From a virus, in IMG/VR virus record IMGVR_UViG_3300025127_000147, positions 1 to 31,181 of that record: a stretch of 31,181 nucleotides of DNA; one strand, given 5' to 3'. The notes under the pieces were generated by a model. The model worked only from the letters and a program-made list of their open reading frames with translations, did no database searches and was not told where the DNA came from. A program made the position numbers and the translations under genes. This document shows positions 1 through 10,121 of the stretch, piece after piece. Position 1 is the stretch's first letter. Every line of letters starts with the position of its first letter.

Positions 1-984
1 ATAAGGAGAAAAATCAGCATCATTTACAAAATCCTCATACTGAGATGCTTGCTGATAGTAATGTTTGTATGAACCTGATTGATACAGAGCATCTCCTGGT
101 GGAAAGAATCTCCAACTATTAGAACCCGAGACTGTTATGCTTCCACTCTTTTCAAATGTTGCTGATATATTTGTTGTACCATTAAATTCATTTTCTCCTA
201 TAACACAAAAATAAGAATATTCATTTAATGTAACTTGTGCTTTATACTTTAATGAAAAACCATCCGAACCTTTACCTGTTCCAACATCTATAAATTTTGA
301 TCCTGTATTTGTAAAAACTAAAACACCTTGATCGTAAAATACATTTCCAGCAAAACTTCCTGTTGCTTTCATTACATCTTCAAAATCACCAGCTGCAAAT
401 TCTGCAAAGCTAGATGATAATTCTCTATCATATAAATTACCATTTCCATCATCAACTATATCAACTGTGGTCGATGTACTATCATCCTTTAATAAAATAG
501 ATCCGGGTTTTATTCTCTCACCATAAAGGTTTTTAGAAACAGATATTACCGATGCTGAAGCATGTAGGTTTCTGTATTGATTTGGTGAGTTTGAAGCAAA
601 ATTATTATATGGATTTACAGGAGAATTAGTATTTAAAGAACCACCGCTTGTCTGTGCTCTAGTATCGGATCTTCCAACATTAGCTAAAGGACCACCAGCT
701 GATTTAGTATTTTTAGGTTCTTGAGATATAGGGGGTCTTTCATCAGAGGATCCTGCTTGTCTATAATATCTGTGATTTAATAAAAACCAAGCAGGTCTAT
801 GATAAAAACTAGCAGACTCAAAAGTAGTAACACCATCTATGTGTCTATTGTAATTTCTGTGACTTCCGCTTATCGCTCTAAAATTGTATATACCACTACC
901 GCTATCTACATTAGTGACAGTAAACTCTTTAAATACTTTAAATGGGGTTTTATTTACGTCAGTTGGGTCTAGCCTTTTAAACAT
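1..984 (-). CDS. Virion/tail structural protein, 3' part beyond window
   Basis: An open frame starts at the ATG at 984 and runs off the left edge, giving at least 328 residues that begin MFKRLDPTDVNK. An AAAGG just upstream serves as ribosome binding site. The protein is rich in Ser, Thr, Asn, Gly and Tyr and looks beta-structured. It contains an aromatic stretch (SFYHRPAWFLLNHRYY, about residue 55) and no catalytic motif. It follows the 382-residue virion protein in the same leftward run, which itself follows the baseplate genes, so I infer a virion or tail-associated structural role. I do not recognise a named family. The absence of a stop before position 1 shows the C-terminus is missing from the window. 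Confidence 0.75.
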   Translation of the reverse strand, partial: MFKRLDPTDVNKTPFKVFKEFTVTNVDSGSGIYNFRAISGSHRNYNRHIDGVTTFESASFYHRPAWFLLNHRYYRQAGSSDERPPISQEPKNTKSAGGPLANVGRSDTRAQTSGGSLNTNSPVNPYNNFASNSPNQYRNLHASASVISVSKNLYGERIKPGSILLKDDSTSTTVDIVDDGNGNLYDRELSSSFAEFAAGDFEDVMKATGSFAGNVFYDQGVLVFTNTGSKFIDVGTGKGSDGFSLKYKAQVTLNEYSYFCVIGENEFNGTTNISATFEKSGSITVSGSNSWRFFPPGDALYQSGSYKHYYQQASQYEDFVNDADFSPY

Positions 985-1002
985 GACCTTTATCTCCCAA
1001 AC

Positions 1003-2151
1003 TTAGAAGTCTAATTTGACTTTGATAATAGCTTCCCTTGAATAATTCTTTAGTAAAGGTTTGCTTAATTTAGCAACCGCAAGTAGTTCACCAGCATCAT
1101 TATACAATCCAACTTGTGTTATGAATGTTTTTGGATTTTTAAAGAAAGTAGGTTGTGTAAATGAACCATCAGAAGCCGTAGCAAATGAGGGATTTGAACT
1201 AAAGTTAAACTCTTTATTAGGTATTCTACAAAAGTAATGTTGTGATGTGATTACCTCCTCTCTTCTAGCAGCAAAATAAGCAGTATTTCCAGCTCCACCA
1301 TCAGCAATTTTTGAAGCTGCTGAACCAGTTAAAGCTCCATAGAATTTACCAACATTACCACCTTCTTCATTTGAAGTTGTGATTGTTCCTGATGCAAATT
1401 CACCTTCGTTTGTACCTATTCTCCTTATACCTAAAGAAGCAGAAGCGTTCAATATCGGGCCATTAAGAATTATCATACCTAAATCAGGATAAAATAAACC
1501 ATAAGCACCACCCGGCTGAGATGCCGCAGTTGTATTTATGTCTGCTGTTCCAGCAGTTATAGAACCACTAACAACATTAAACACTCTACCACCTTGATTA
1601 ACTTTTGGATCTGTAGTAGAGTTACTATCATCAATTAACTTTACAACACCACCGATTCCGTTTGTATGTGATACAGCACTTCCACTCAAATGAAGTTCCC
1701 AATTACCTGGATCCATCTTTTCTCTAAGCTGCTGTCTAGCTATTGATATAGCATATACATAATCAGGAGTTATGTTATCTCCTGTTCCAGCAAATGTGAA
1801 TCTGTTTTCGTTTGGTCCTAATAATGTTTGTGATAATTGTCTATACATAGTGGCTGAGGCTCTATCACCAGCAATTCCTTTTGTACCTAAAGAACCGCTA
1901 CCATAAAAGTGAGCATAAGTTATAGAAAATTGAGGTCTAGCAGTTGGGTCTGTTTGTGGGTCTGTTCCATAAATATCTAAATAATGAGCACCACTACTAC
2001 CTGACTGTGTTGAAGATGTAAAAAATGATGTTAGTGTAGAAGTTCCATTTTCCCACATTCCTGAGGAAACTATATCCTTTACATTACTTATTACATCACT
2101 TGACTCTGGACTTTCAGGACCTACGATGTTAAATTGTCTATATATTGCCAT
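1003..2151 (-). CDS. Putative virion structural protein (382 aa)
   Basis: This 382-residue protein starts at an ATG with AGGAG upstream and is rich in Gly, Ser, Thr and Asn. Its composition is typical of beta-rich phage tail proteins. A conserved-looking central stretch (about residues 120-150) contains TPDYVYAISIARQQLREK followed by WELHLSGSA. The final 50 residues contain TQVGLYNDAGELLAVAKLS, a kind of ending seen in tail or adaptor proteins that carry a short beta-hairpin. It lies directly between two other structural genes with gaps of 18 and 12 bases, so it belongs to the late tail operon. I see no enzyme motif, and the exact position in the virion cannot be read from sequence. Confidence 0.7.
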   Translation of the reverse strand: MAIYRQFNIVGPESPESSDVISNVKDIVSSGMWENGTSTLTSFFTSSTQSGSSGAHYLDIYGTDPQTDPTARPQFSITYAHFYGSGSLGTKGIAGDRASATMYRQLSQTLLGPNENRFTFAGTGDNITPDYVYAISIARQQLREKMDPGNWELHLSGSAVSHTNGIGGVVKLIDDSNSTTDPKVNQGGRVFNVVSGSITAGTADINTTAASQPGGAYGLFYPDLGMIILNGPILNASASLGIRRIGTNEGEFASGTITTSNEEGGNVGKFYGALTGSAASKIADGGAGNTAYFAARREEVITSQHYFCRIPNKEFNFSSNPSFATASDGSFTQPTFFKNPKTFITQVGLYNDAGELLAVAKLSKPLLKNYSREAIIKVKLDF

Positions 2152-2163
2152 ATTATTTTACTC

Positions 2164-2850
2164 CTAAAAATTACTTCCAGCGCCAGAAGATCCTGTAAGA
2201 ACAACATTATTTGTTATCGTTATAGATATTGTAGCGCCTGTATCATTACCTACTATTGTTAGTGATGTAGCAGCTCCATTTGATGTTGTGTTAGCTGCTA
2301 ACGGCACTACTCCGATACTAACACTAGCTGCGACAAGTGTTTTACTGTTTGGTACATCATCTTCACCTAAGAAAAATGGTGTTGTAGCACCTGTGCTTCC
2401 TCCTCCACCAGCAGGAGTTGCAACTGTCATAGTAGCTACACTTTGGTTATGTATTATAAATGTATAAGAATTATCTGCTACATTAGCGGTAGATGGATTA
2501 ATAGTAACATTTGGTTGATTCAATCCACCGCCTGCAGAAAAAGTCACTGATTCCGGCTGTACTGTTAGAACTGGCATTCTTTGTGTGCTCTTTGGGAGAG
2601 TAATCAATTTATATCTCATTACGTGATTTTCATCAGGAAAAGCTTCTAATAAAGGCATGTTTTCTAAAACTGCTCCATAAAAATCAGTTCCATTAGGATG
2701 TGAAGTATCCCATAATCTATAATCTATCTCATCATCAGCTAATGCAAATTTTGTTATATTAAATGCGTTAGTTCCTTGCGCTAATAACTCTCGACCCTTT
2801 TTAGTTAATATAGCATCAACTGTAACTGTTGTGTTATTTAGAAATCCCAT
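2164..2850 (-). CDS. Virion structural protein with C-terminal Ig-like region
   Basis: This is a 228-residue protein. The N-terminal third (MGFLNNTTVTVDAILTKKGR, then a stretch with FNITKFALADDEIDY) matches a type of conserved phage structural protein I recognise from marine T4-like phages but cannot name. From about residue 95 the sequence is Gly/Ser/Thr/Val-rich, with spaced strands such as SVTFSAGG and YTFIIHNQSVATMTV, resembling a bacterial Ig-like domain. Such domains often decorate phage tails and bind surface carbohydrates. The start has AGGAG upstream. The 85-base gap on its 5' side carries the repeated CATATATAAATATA element, suggesting a promoter or control site directly ahead of this gene. 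Confidence 0.7.
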   Translation of the reverse strand: MGFLNNTTVTVDAILTKKGRELLAQGTNAFNITKFALADDEIDYRLWDTSHPNGTDFYGAVLENMPLLEAFPDENHVMRYKLITLPKSTQRMPVLTVQPESVTFSAGGGLNQPNVTINPSTANVADNSYTFIIHNQSVATMTVATPAGGGGSTGATTPFFLGEDDVPNSKTLVAASVSIGVVPLAANTTSNGAATSLTIVGNDTGATISITITNNVVLTGSSGAGSNF

Positions 2851-2893
2851 AAGATAACTCCTAATTTACGTGTTTGGATTTTATAATTTGATT

Positions 2894-2907
2894 CATATAT
2901 AAATATA
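2894..2907. promoter_or_regulatory. Repeated CATATATAAATATA element (copy 1)
   Basis: The plus strand reads CATATATAAATATA in the gap ahead of the 228-residue virion protein gene. It contains TATAAATA, the classic T4 late promoter -10 sequence, at 2898-2905, but in rightward orientation while the flanking genes run leftward. Similar copies sit in three other gaps of this window. Its role as a late promoter or control site is inferred. Confidence 0.4.
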
Positions 2908-2935
2908 AAAGAATTAAATTTTTATTAAAATATTT

Positions 2936-5900
2936 CTATCTTCCACTACCTCTTCCGTTATTACTACCACCTCTGCTTCCACCGCCGCTTGTTTTATCTT
3001 CATCACCACCTTTTGTTCCTGAACCACCTTTTTTAGTTTCTTTACCACCACCCTCACTATCGCTTGGTTTGCCTGAAAAATCTTTGTTTCCAGCTGGCTC
3101 CACATTTCCTACTGTTTTAGGTGCGCCAGATCCACCATAACCACCTTTGGTTGTTGTTGTTTTTGTTCCTGTTTCCTTTTCATATGCATCTATCACCTTT
3201 TCAGATTCTTCTTTCGTTAAAGCTCCACCCTTTAGTTCCACTGCTTTTGCTACAGCATCATCCTTTGATACAGCTTTTTTAGCTATATCATCGGCTTTAC
3301 TTCTACCGCCCCTAACCTTTTTCTCTTTTGTTTTAAATTTAGCAACAGTTCCGACTCCTGTGTCTAATGTTGATTCACCAGGCTCTTTTGTCACAAGCTT
3401 TGTTGGAGAGGTTAATCTGATTTGAACAGGTGGAGTTCCATCTGTGGTAGTTTTTATAGTTTGCTTACAACCATCATAAAATAAATTAGTAAAAGCTTGA
3501 CTCTCAAACGCTAAATTATCAATATCAACATTATGAAACGATGATGAATTAAATACCCCACTACTAGCATTTTCCGATGTTGAAAAGAATTTTCTTAGTT
3601 TTTGATTATATCCCCTAATTCTAGATCCACTTATTATTGGCTGTAAAACTTCATTATAGTGAGTGTCTCCAAATGACATTGTTACGTCTGAATATTCACC
3701 ATCCTGCTTTAACCTTTGCCAAATGGATAACTCTGCTTGTCTATCAGCTATCTCTGTTATGCTTCCTGTAACATCTAAAAACTGACCGCTAGCAGATACA
3801 TAATGAGAACCTGTTTCATAAGTAAACACTCCTATTCTGCCATCATAAGCTGTAACGCTATCAACTATGTTTCTACCATGATTGTAAGAACCTGTAATAA
3901 TTATGAAATCTGTAGAAACATCGATTGAAGCGCTATAGTGATGTTCTGTGCTTATCGGTGTTTTTCCGATAACCACTTTTGGTCTCTCAAAAATATTTGG
4001 TTCAACTAAAATACCTAAATCAGGTTTAGCTCTAGCAGGTATCATTTTTCTAACCTGTGGGAACAATGATTGATCGTAATATTTTATTAGTCTTATATAA
4101 TCCCAAAAATTATTTGGAGAGGAATATTTTTGCCAATAGTTATTAGATACTCCTTTTAAACCACGATAATCTAATTCTTGTAAATCTCTTGGATCACCTA
4201 AAAAATTATCAAAATTTAAATTAGCAACCGATTCTATGATGTCATTATTAATGACATCTGTTGGAGCAAAGAAAACACCAACTTTATTTGAGTCAATCGG
4301 AGCTTGGTCGTGTGCGCTGAATGTTGCTCTATTTTTACGATGTAAATTTGCAAACGGAAATATTTTATTTTCTTCTATTCTAACCTTATTAGTAACCCTA
4401 CGCAATCCACCAATGCTAGGTATATTAGTTTTAGTTTCATCAACCACATTTGCAAAAAAGTTTCCTGTAAATCCTATCGCACCGCCTGGATTTGATGTGG
4501 TTGTATTTGCGCTGGTATCACGAATACTAGGCGAAGAGCTTAAATCTTTATTATCATCAAATGAATATCTTAAAATTAAATTATTATAAGATGATGATAC
4601 AGTATTTCCATCATAAGCTTTTGGATTACCTATATGATTTTTAAATGAGCCTGTATTTAAAACCTCAGTCCAATGTCTATATTCCATAAGTGAACCACTA
4701 AATTGAACACCCACACCCGAAACAGTAGAACTACCGCCTATATAAATTTTTCCATCATTTTCCCAATTTTGATTATAAGAGGAGGATGCAGCTATATCTG
4801 TATTCATAACTGATGTAGAATATAAATGCAATTTACTTCTACTAGCATCGTACTTACCAACAGATAACTTAAATGATTGAGACACATTTCTGTTATCGCT
4901 TCCGGATGTTCTCTGAATCATAACTGAATGAAATTCATTATCATATACAGGTAGATTAGAAGATGATATCTCCTTCAATCCATCCGAACCGCTTATTTGA
5001 AATGCTACAAAACCATAATCATCTGTAGAACCATTATCCTTTAATCTTACATAAAAGCTAGAAGATGCATTTGGTGAAATTGGTTTTTTTTCAATTAATA
5101 TTTGGTTTCTACTAGTAGGAGATTTAAATCTAAACTCAATAGTATCAGGCTTTCTATTCGTTGAAGAATCATCAGTCCAACTAGCTGACACATACTGTGA
5201 ACTTCTAAATCCTAAAGATTTTGTAAATTTTCTTTTTATTTCAAATTGTGGAGTAGCATCATCTGGCAAATTAGGACCACCATACTCTTTTACTCTTAAA
5301 ATAGTTGATGGTATACCATATGCACTTATCAATCCTTTTATTGCCCTGATAGTTCCTTTATTTTTTAAAAAGAAAGGCATGTTGTTTATTATACGACTCC
5401 AAATTTCTCTTGATATATCACGCTCACTTACAGAGGAATAATTAGAAAAAGCAGATCCAGTAACCTCTTTCCCTAAAGCGTATCTAGCTAAACTAACTCT
5501 ATCTTTTCCATCATCTAATTTCCATCCTAAAGATTTACCAACAGAGTATAATAAATCTTTTGATATACCCTCATTTAACTTTTCACGTCTATCGTAAGTA
5601 TCCCCTATAGCTTTTATGTAAATCCAAATATTATCAAAGTGATGGCCCATCATATCAATCATAGTTAAATAAGTCTGATTAGAAGAATCTACTTTTATAT
5701 GATTTGGTAATAAATTACTAATTTTATTAAGATTTTCTGTGTCATATAAAGATGCACTTGTTATTTGATTATTATACCAAGTTGTGGCTAAAGATGATGT
5801 GGTATGAGCTAAAATATAATTATCATTTACAGCACCACTACCTCCTGTTTTAGGCCATGCATTATCGTGAAAAACTCCGATAGAACTACTAACAAAAGAT

Positions 5901-8900
5901 GAACTTTGAAAATACATATATTTTTCAAACCCATCAAAATTATTTTTAACCTCTTTTATATTGTTGTGAAATAAATTTAAATCATCAGCTGAACCACTTA
6001 CTCCAATATAAGAAGCGCTTGTTTGATTGTATGATTCTAATAGTTCTAATTTGTATTTAAAGTTACTAATTCTTTTTTCAGCTGAACTAAAATTAATAAA
6101 ATTTTCAAAAGATGAGTATTCAACATTTATTTCAGAACTATCTAAACTTTGGCTTAAAAATTCATTTTGTATTTCATCAGATATAAATGAATCGTTTGAT
6201 AATATATCTGTTTCATTTTTATAATCTGTTGTCCTTCTTTGTATTGGACTTTCAACATTCATAACATCAGGAGATTTTAAAACTGTCGTTGGAACATCAT
6301 TATCTACAAATTCAACTACTTCAAAAGAGTCCTCTACAGGATCTAACATTTCTTTTACAACAGTAACCTCATCTAATCTTTCAATATCATTTGGAAGTGG
6401 ATCATATAATTTATAAACTATTGAAAATGGATATTCATTACTAATAACATCTTTTTTAAAATTAGTTGTTAAAAATAATCTATTACCCATTTTTAAATAA
6501 GTTCTTAAATCATATGGATTATAAACCAAATAAGAGACACTAAAATTATCAAAAACTCCTGGATTATCCCCTGTTACATATTCTATAAGTTCTGGAGTTT
6601 CTGTGCTTAAAGCTAAAGCCGCTTGTTGTATAGTTCTACTTAAAGTTGCTATAGTTCCATTTGATGAAATTGATTCTATTTGAGCAGTAAAATCTTTATA
6701 TAATGGAGTTGTAGTTGTTTCATTTACCAATGTGAAATCAGAAAAAACATTATCAATCCACACTATTCCATAACCATCTCCCGCTTGTTCATTAAAAGCG
6801 TTATGACCATTAATTTTTATGTACCAAGGAGCGGTTACATCCCAATTATCAGGCAATTCCATTGTTACCTCATAAGAACTCCATTGACCTGCTGTTGTTG
6901 CATATACCTGTTCGGTGGCTGATTCATAATTATAAGATGGAGCTCCTTCTATTGAAACCCACTCAGCTGACTCACCATCCCATCTCCACTGTTCGGCTGG
7001 ACTTAAAAATCCATCTAAAAGTGTTGCTGTAGGAAAGGTAAATTCAGAACTACCATCGTCATATAAGGGTTCTATCCTATTACCCTCACCATCCTCTCTA
7101 TAACCACTTTCAAATGTGGGATCTAAAATACCAAAATTTATAGCGGCTGGATTTCTGCTACCGAATGTTATATCTCCACCATCTGTGTCAAATTCTCCTG
7201 CACCGTAAGCAAAAGCACCAATGCTTAATGTTGAGGATATGCCCTCATTAGCTGGACTTTTCATATTGTAAACTTGATTTCCTATTATACATCTATATGT
7301 TGACCAATGACCACTGCTTCTATTTTTAGAAAAAGCAACTTCCCACTCACCAGGTAGTTCACCACCACCAAAAGCATTAGCAAAGCTATTATCTGTTAGT
7401 TCATCAAAGAACTCACCGCTTTGTGCTAACTCAAAGAAATCACCATCACCATCCGTCATTCTAAACATCACACCACTACCAGGAACAGAAAAATAATGTT
7501 GCCATTTATTTTCATAAGTTCCTGATGTTCTTCTAGCAAATAAAGTTTCAAACTTTCCACCATTCTCATTTACAACATTATTAAAGTTACCATCAAGCTG
7601 AGATAAAACCTTAACACCTTGATTATCTCCATAACCACTACCTATAACATCCTCAAAAGCCTTAGCTAAAAATGCTTTGTTTTGATTGACATCACCGGAT
7701 CCATCTGAATAGAATATTACATACCAACCATCTCTGATTCCCATATTGCCGCTACCACCACCTGTTTCTTTAGTTCTTGTTATGGTTTGTATGTAACCAT
7801 TTTCAAATATATCCTCATACAGCGTCTTTCCATTAGGCATTATAAAATTTAATGTACCTGGAAAGTAGTCAGCAAACTTATGTAAGGTTATTTTACTGGC
7901 GTTTGTCGTATACTCAGGCTCATCTAATTCCCATATTAAATCATCCTTTAATAGTATTAGTCCTTGAGATCCAACAACTGTTCCTGTCTGCCACCCCGTA
8001 TTTTCTCCTGGAGATATGTCTCTAGAAAACTTTGGTGTTCCCTGTCCAAAAAACTGATAAGGACTGCTGTTGACAGCAGTAGGAAACTCAGCTGAACTTA
8101 CAGTTCCAGCCAATGCTTCAGGTGAGCTTGGATTATTTTCACCCCAAGCACCGTCAGGTCCGGATACATTCCAAACCCAATCACTTCCCTCACTTAAAGT
8201 TCCTACTTTTGTATAATCAGGTCCTAAATTTGGACTCCATACATATCTTGTGGGAGATGATAATATATTGCTTATCTTCCAAGCTGCAGCTCCACCCCAA
8301 AGCTGTGATGTGTTTTGACCAATTTGACCATTAAAAGATGGTAATCCATATGTTGACATTATATTTGCAGCGTATTGTGGTGGTTTAGCCTCTATGTTAG
8401 TAGCATTAGCCTCACTGTTCGCTATGTAACCATTAGGCGGAGTATCTGGTATATCTTCTGTAGGTCCAGGATTATTAGGATCATAGTAACCAGGCGGTGG
8501 TGATGACGGAACTTCCTCTAAGAATATATCATTAGGATACTGAATCTCTATCTCAACACCCTTACCAACCAACGTGCTTTTCATATCAAATGATATGTTT
8601 ATTTGATCTCCTAAAGACGGGCCTAAAGATTGTAATTCTAATATCTGTTGTTTTACAGATAACTCTCTATGTCCATTTGTAGACGGCCAACTCTCATAAT
8701 CAATATACACTTGATTTTGATCTATAAATTTTATACAGTTACCTCCTGATTTACCTTCTCCGCTCACGAATTTTGCATGATAACCTATTTCTGTGCTACC
8801 AGCGAATTCTCCATCATCAAATAAATTAAACCCACTAGTCCAATCATTAACCTTTATAGAATCATTATGTATGCTTGAATCCCAACCTGCGTTTATTATA

Positions 8901-9814
8901 GTTGGAGCTCCTGTATTTGTGTCTATTTCAATATTTTCAAATCCTGGATTATTAAAAATATTATTTTCAGTTCTAACAAGAGTTTCTACATTTCTATAAA
9001 AGAAAAAATTAGGTATGTTTATAGTTCCACCTACCATATTAGGTGTTATAACTGAATTACCATCTCCAGGAGTTAATTGTATTTGGTTTGATGTATTGTA
9101 AACATAAGTTACTTCGGGAGGGCCTGAACCTGCGCCAAAACCACCTGAAAAATCAGATACTTCTTCTCCTATAAATTCTACAGGATAATTAAATAAATCT
9201 TTTCTTACGCTTTCTTGTAACTTTACAAAATCATCCACATATCTGTAACCAGGTACAAATTCAGTATTAAATATTTCAGAAAAATCATCAATTTTTTTAG
9301 CTTTTAATCTCACCTCTTTTCTAGAGTTTGAAATTTTATCTATGTCATAAGCGTAGTTTGAAAGAAATAGTTGTTGTGATTCTGTATCTGTTGTGAATAT
9401 TTTTCCATCTTCTTTAATCACAAGATTATCAATTCTAGATTGAGTATCCAATGCGTATACCGAACCATCTATTAAATCATTTCCTCTTAATAGTAAAACA
9501 GGATTATCATTACCGGCTAAGTTTCTTAAAAATCTATACTTAATATTAAACTTTCCAGTATTAAATCCAAAAAGCTGCATGTGTAAGCCAGGTTTTATTT
9601 GTAAATATTCGTCATTTACTATAATTGCAGAATCATTAAATGATACGTTTTTAAAATCAATTAGATTATTACTTTGATCGTAGAGTTCAACTAAAACAAT
9701 ATCACGATCAGGCTGTTCACCCCAATAACCATTTTCATATGGTTTATCGCCTACTTTTTTTATAATACCTTTTAGTATTTTATCTTTATCTTCTATTCTT
9801 AGCTGACTTGACAT
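2936..9814 (-). CDS. Giant tail/baseplate protein with tail-I-like segment and LamG-like domain (2292 aa)
   Basis: The largest gene here starts at an ATG sharing one base with the previous stop (TAATG). Regions by approximate residue: 1-280 is a structural head. Residues 287-430 look like the first half of a CBM_4_9-type jelly roll (NPGFENIEI to INISFDMKS), and 963-1030 like its second half (QWSSYEVTMELP, WIDNVFSDF), with about 525 residues inserted between. Residues 1375-1510 resemble phage tail protein I (MPFFLKNKGTIRAIKGLISA, YGIPSTILRVKEYGG). Residues 1525-1750 form a LamG/concanavalin-like domain. A conserved block at about 1860-1940 includes MIPARAKPDLGILVEPN. From about 2160 the end is charged and Gly/Lys-rich. 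Family knowledge suggests a baseplate-periphery or receptor-contact protein; the exact role is inferred. Confidence 0.8.
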   Translation of the reverse strand: MSSQLRIEDKDKILKGIIKKVGDKPYENGYWGEQPDRDIVLVELYDQSNNLIDFKNVSFNDSAIIVNDEYLQIKPGLHMQLFGFNTGKFNIKYRFLRNLAGNDNPVLLLRGNDLIDGSVYALDTQSRIDNLVIKEDGKIFTTDTESQQLFLSNYAYDIDKISNSRKEVRLKAKKIDDFSEIFNTEFVPGYRYVDDFVKLQESVRKDLFNYPVEFIGEEVSDFSGGFGAGSGPPEVTYVYNTSNQIQLTPGDGNSVITPNMVGGTINIPNFFFYRNVETLVRTENNIFNNPGFENIEIDTNTGAPTIINAGWDSSIHNDSIKVNDWTSGFNLFDDGEFAGSTEIGYHAKFVSGEGKSGGNCIKFIDQNQVYIDYESWPSTNGHRELSVKQQILELQSLGPSLGDQINISFDMKSTLVGKGVEIEIQYPNDIFLEEVPSSPPPGYYDPNNPGPTEDIPDTPPNGYIANSEANATNIEAKPPQYAANIMSTYGLPSFNGQIGQNTSQLWGGAAAWKISNILSSPTRYVWSPNLGPDYTKVGTLSEGSDWVWNVSGPDGAWGENNPSSPEALAGTVSSAEFPTAVNSSPYQFFGQGTPKFSRDISPGENTGWQTGTVVGSQGLILLKDDLIWELDEPEYTTNASKITLHKFADYFPGTLNFIMPNGKTLYEDIFENGYIQTITRTKETGGGSGNMGIRDGWYVIFYSDGSGDVNQNKAFLAKAFEDVIGSGYGDNQGVKVLSQLDGNFNNVVNENGGKFETLFARRTSGTYENKWQHYFSVPGSGVMFRMTDGDGDFFELAQSGEFFDELTDNSFANAFGGGELPGEWEVAFSKNRSSGHWSTYRCIIGNQVYNMKSPANEGISSTLSIGAFAYGAGEFDTDGGDITFGSRNPAAINFGILDPTFESGYREDGEGNRIEPLYDDGSSEFTFPTATLLDGFLSPAEQWRWDGESAEWVSIEGAPSYNYESATEQVYATTAGQWSSYEVTMELPDNWDVTAPWYIKINGHNAFNEQAGDGYGIVWIDNVFSDFTLVNETTTTPLYKDFTAQIESISSNGTIATLSRTIQQAALALSTETPELIEYVTGDNPGVFDNFSVSYLVYNPYDLRTYLKMGNRLFLTTNFKKDVISNEYPFSIVYKLYDPLPNDIERLDEVTVVKEMLDPVEDSFEVVEFVDNDVPTTVLKSPDVMNVESPIQRRTTDYKNETDILSNDSFISDEIQNEFLSQSLDSSEINVEYSSFENFINFSSAEKRISNFKYKLELLESYNQTSASYIGVSGSADDLNLFHNNIKEVKNNFDGFEKYMYFQSSSFVSSSIGVFHDNAWPKTGGSGAVNDNYILAHTTSSLATTWYNNQITSASLYDTENLNKISNLLPNHIKVDSSNQTYLTMIDMMGHHFDNIWIYIKAIGDTYDRREKLNEGISKDLLYSVGKSLGWKLDDGKDRVSLARYALGKEVTGSAFSNYSSVSERDISREIWSRIINNMPFFLKNKGTIRAIKGLISAYGIPSTILRVKEYGGPNLPDDATPQFEIKRKFTKSLGFRSSQYVSASWTDDSSTNRKPDTIEFRFKSPTSRNQILIEKKPISPNASSSFYVRLKDNGSTDDYGFVAFQISGSDGLKEISSSNLPVYDNEFHSVMIQRTSGSDNRNVSQSFKLSVGKYDASRSKLHLYSTSVMNTDIAASSSYNQNWENDGKIYIGGSSTVSGVGVQFSGSLMEYRHWTEVLNTGSFKNHIGNPKAYDGNTVSSSYNNLILRYSFDDNKDLSSSPSIRDTSANTTTSNPGGAIGFTGNFFANVVDETKTNIPSIGGLRRVTNKVRIEENKIFPFANLHRKNRATFSAHDQAPIDSNKVGVFFAPTDVINNDIIESVANLNFDNFLGDPRDLQELDYRGLKGVSNNYWQKYSSPNNFWDYIRLIKYYDQSLFPQVRKMIPARAKPDLGILVEPNIFERPKVVIGKTPISTEHHYSASIDVSTDFIIITGSYNHGRNIVDSVTAYDGRIGVFTYETGSHYVSASGQFLDVTGSITEIADRQAELSIWQRLKQDGEYSDVTMSFGDTHYNEVLQPIISGSRIRGYNQKLRKFFSTSENASSGVFNSSSFHNVDIDNLAFESQAFTNLFYDGCKQTIKTTTDGTPPVQIRLTSPTKLVTKEPGESTLDTGVGTVAKFKTKEKKVRGGRSKADDIAKKAVSKDDAVAKAVELKGGALTKEESEKVIDAYEKETGTKTTTTKGGYGGSGAPKTVGNVEPAGNKDFSGKPSDSEGGGKETKKGGSGTKGGDEDKTSGGGSRGGSNNGRGSGR

Positions 9815-10119
9815 TATAATTCCGTTATGTTTCTATCTATCACATCATTTATTGAATCATCATCTTTTAATTGATCTACTTTTCTTGTAACAAAAAGAGT
9901 GGTAGTTTCATCATCATATATTTCGCCTGTATATGGATTTTCAAAAAGTTGTATAACACCCTGTTGATTTCTAACTAATAAACTTCCATCATAAGCAGAT
10001 CCTGATATGCCTGCTAATCCTTGTAATCTTTCTCTTTCTACTAAATATTTTTGTTCTTCCTCATTAACTAAGTTTTGATAGAAAGCTAATTCTTGTAATT
10101 CTTCTGGAGTATATGGCAT
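9814..10119 (-). CDS. Small hypothetical protein in baseplate operon (101 aa)
   Basis: This 101-residue acidic protein has an N-terminal helix rich in Glu and Gln (EELQELAFYQNLVNEEEQKY) and a more beta-like C-terminal half (GVIQLFENPYTGEIYDDE). It lies between the DNRLRE-type virion protein and the giant tail protein, with a 2-base gap upstream and a one-base TAATG overlap downstream, so translation is probably coupled to both. No family was recognised. A small tail assembly or connector protein is the likely role from context only. There is no strong Shine-Dalgarno, which fits coupling to the upstream stop. Confidence 0.7.
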   Translation of the reverse strand: MPYTPEELQELAFYQNLVNEEEQKYLVERERLQGLAGISGSAYDGSLLVRNQQGVIQLFENPYTGEIYDDETTTLFVTRKVDQLKDDDSINDVIDRNITEL

Positions 10120-10121
10120 TT

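Noticed and set aside
3147-9100. Several plus-strand frames of 60-120 residues inside the giant tail gene
   Set aside because: They are reverse-strand shadows of a very long leftward gene with no start signals and low-complexity sequence.
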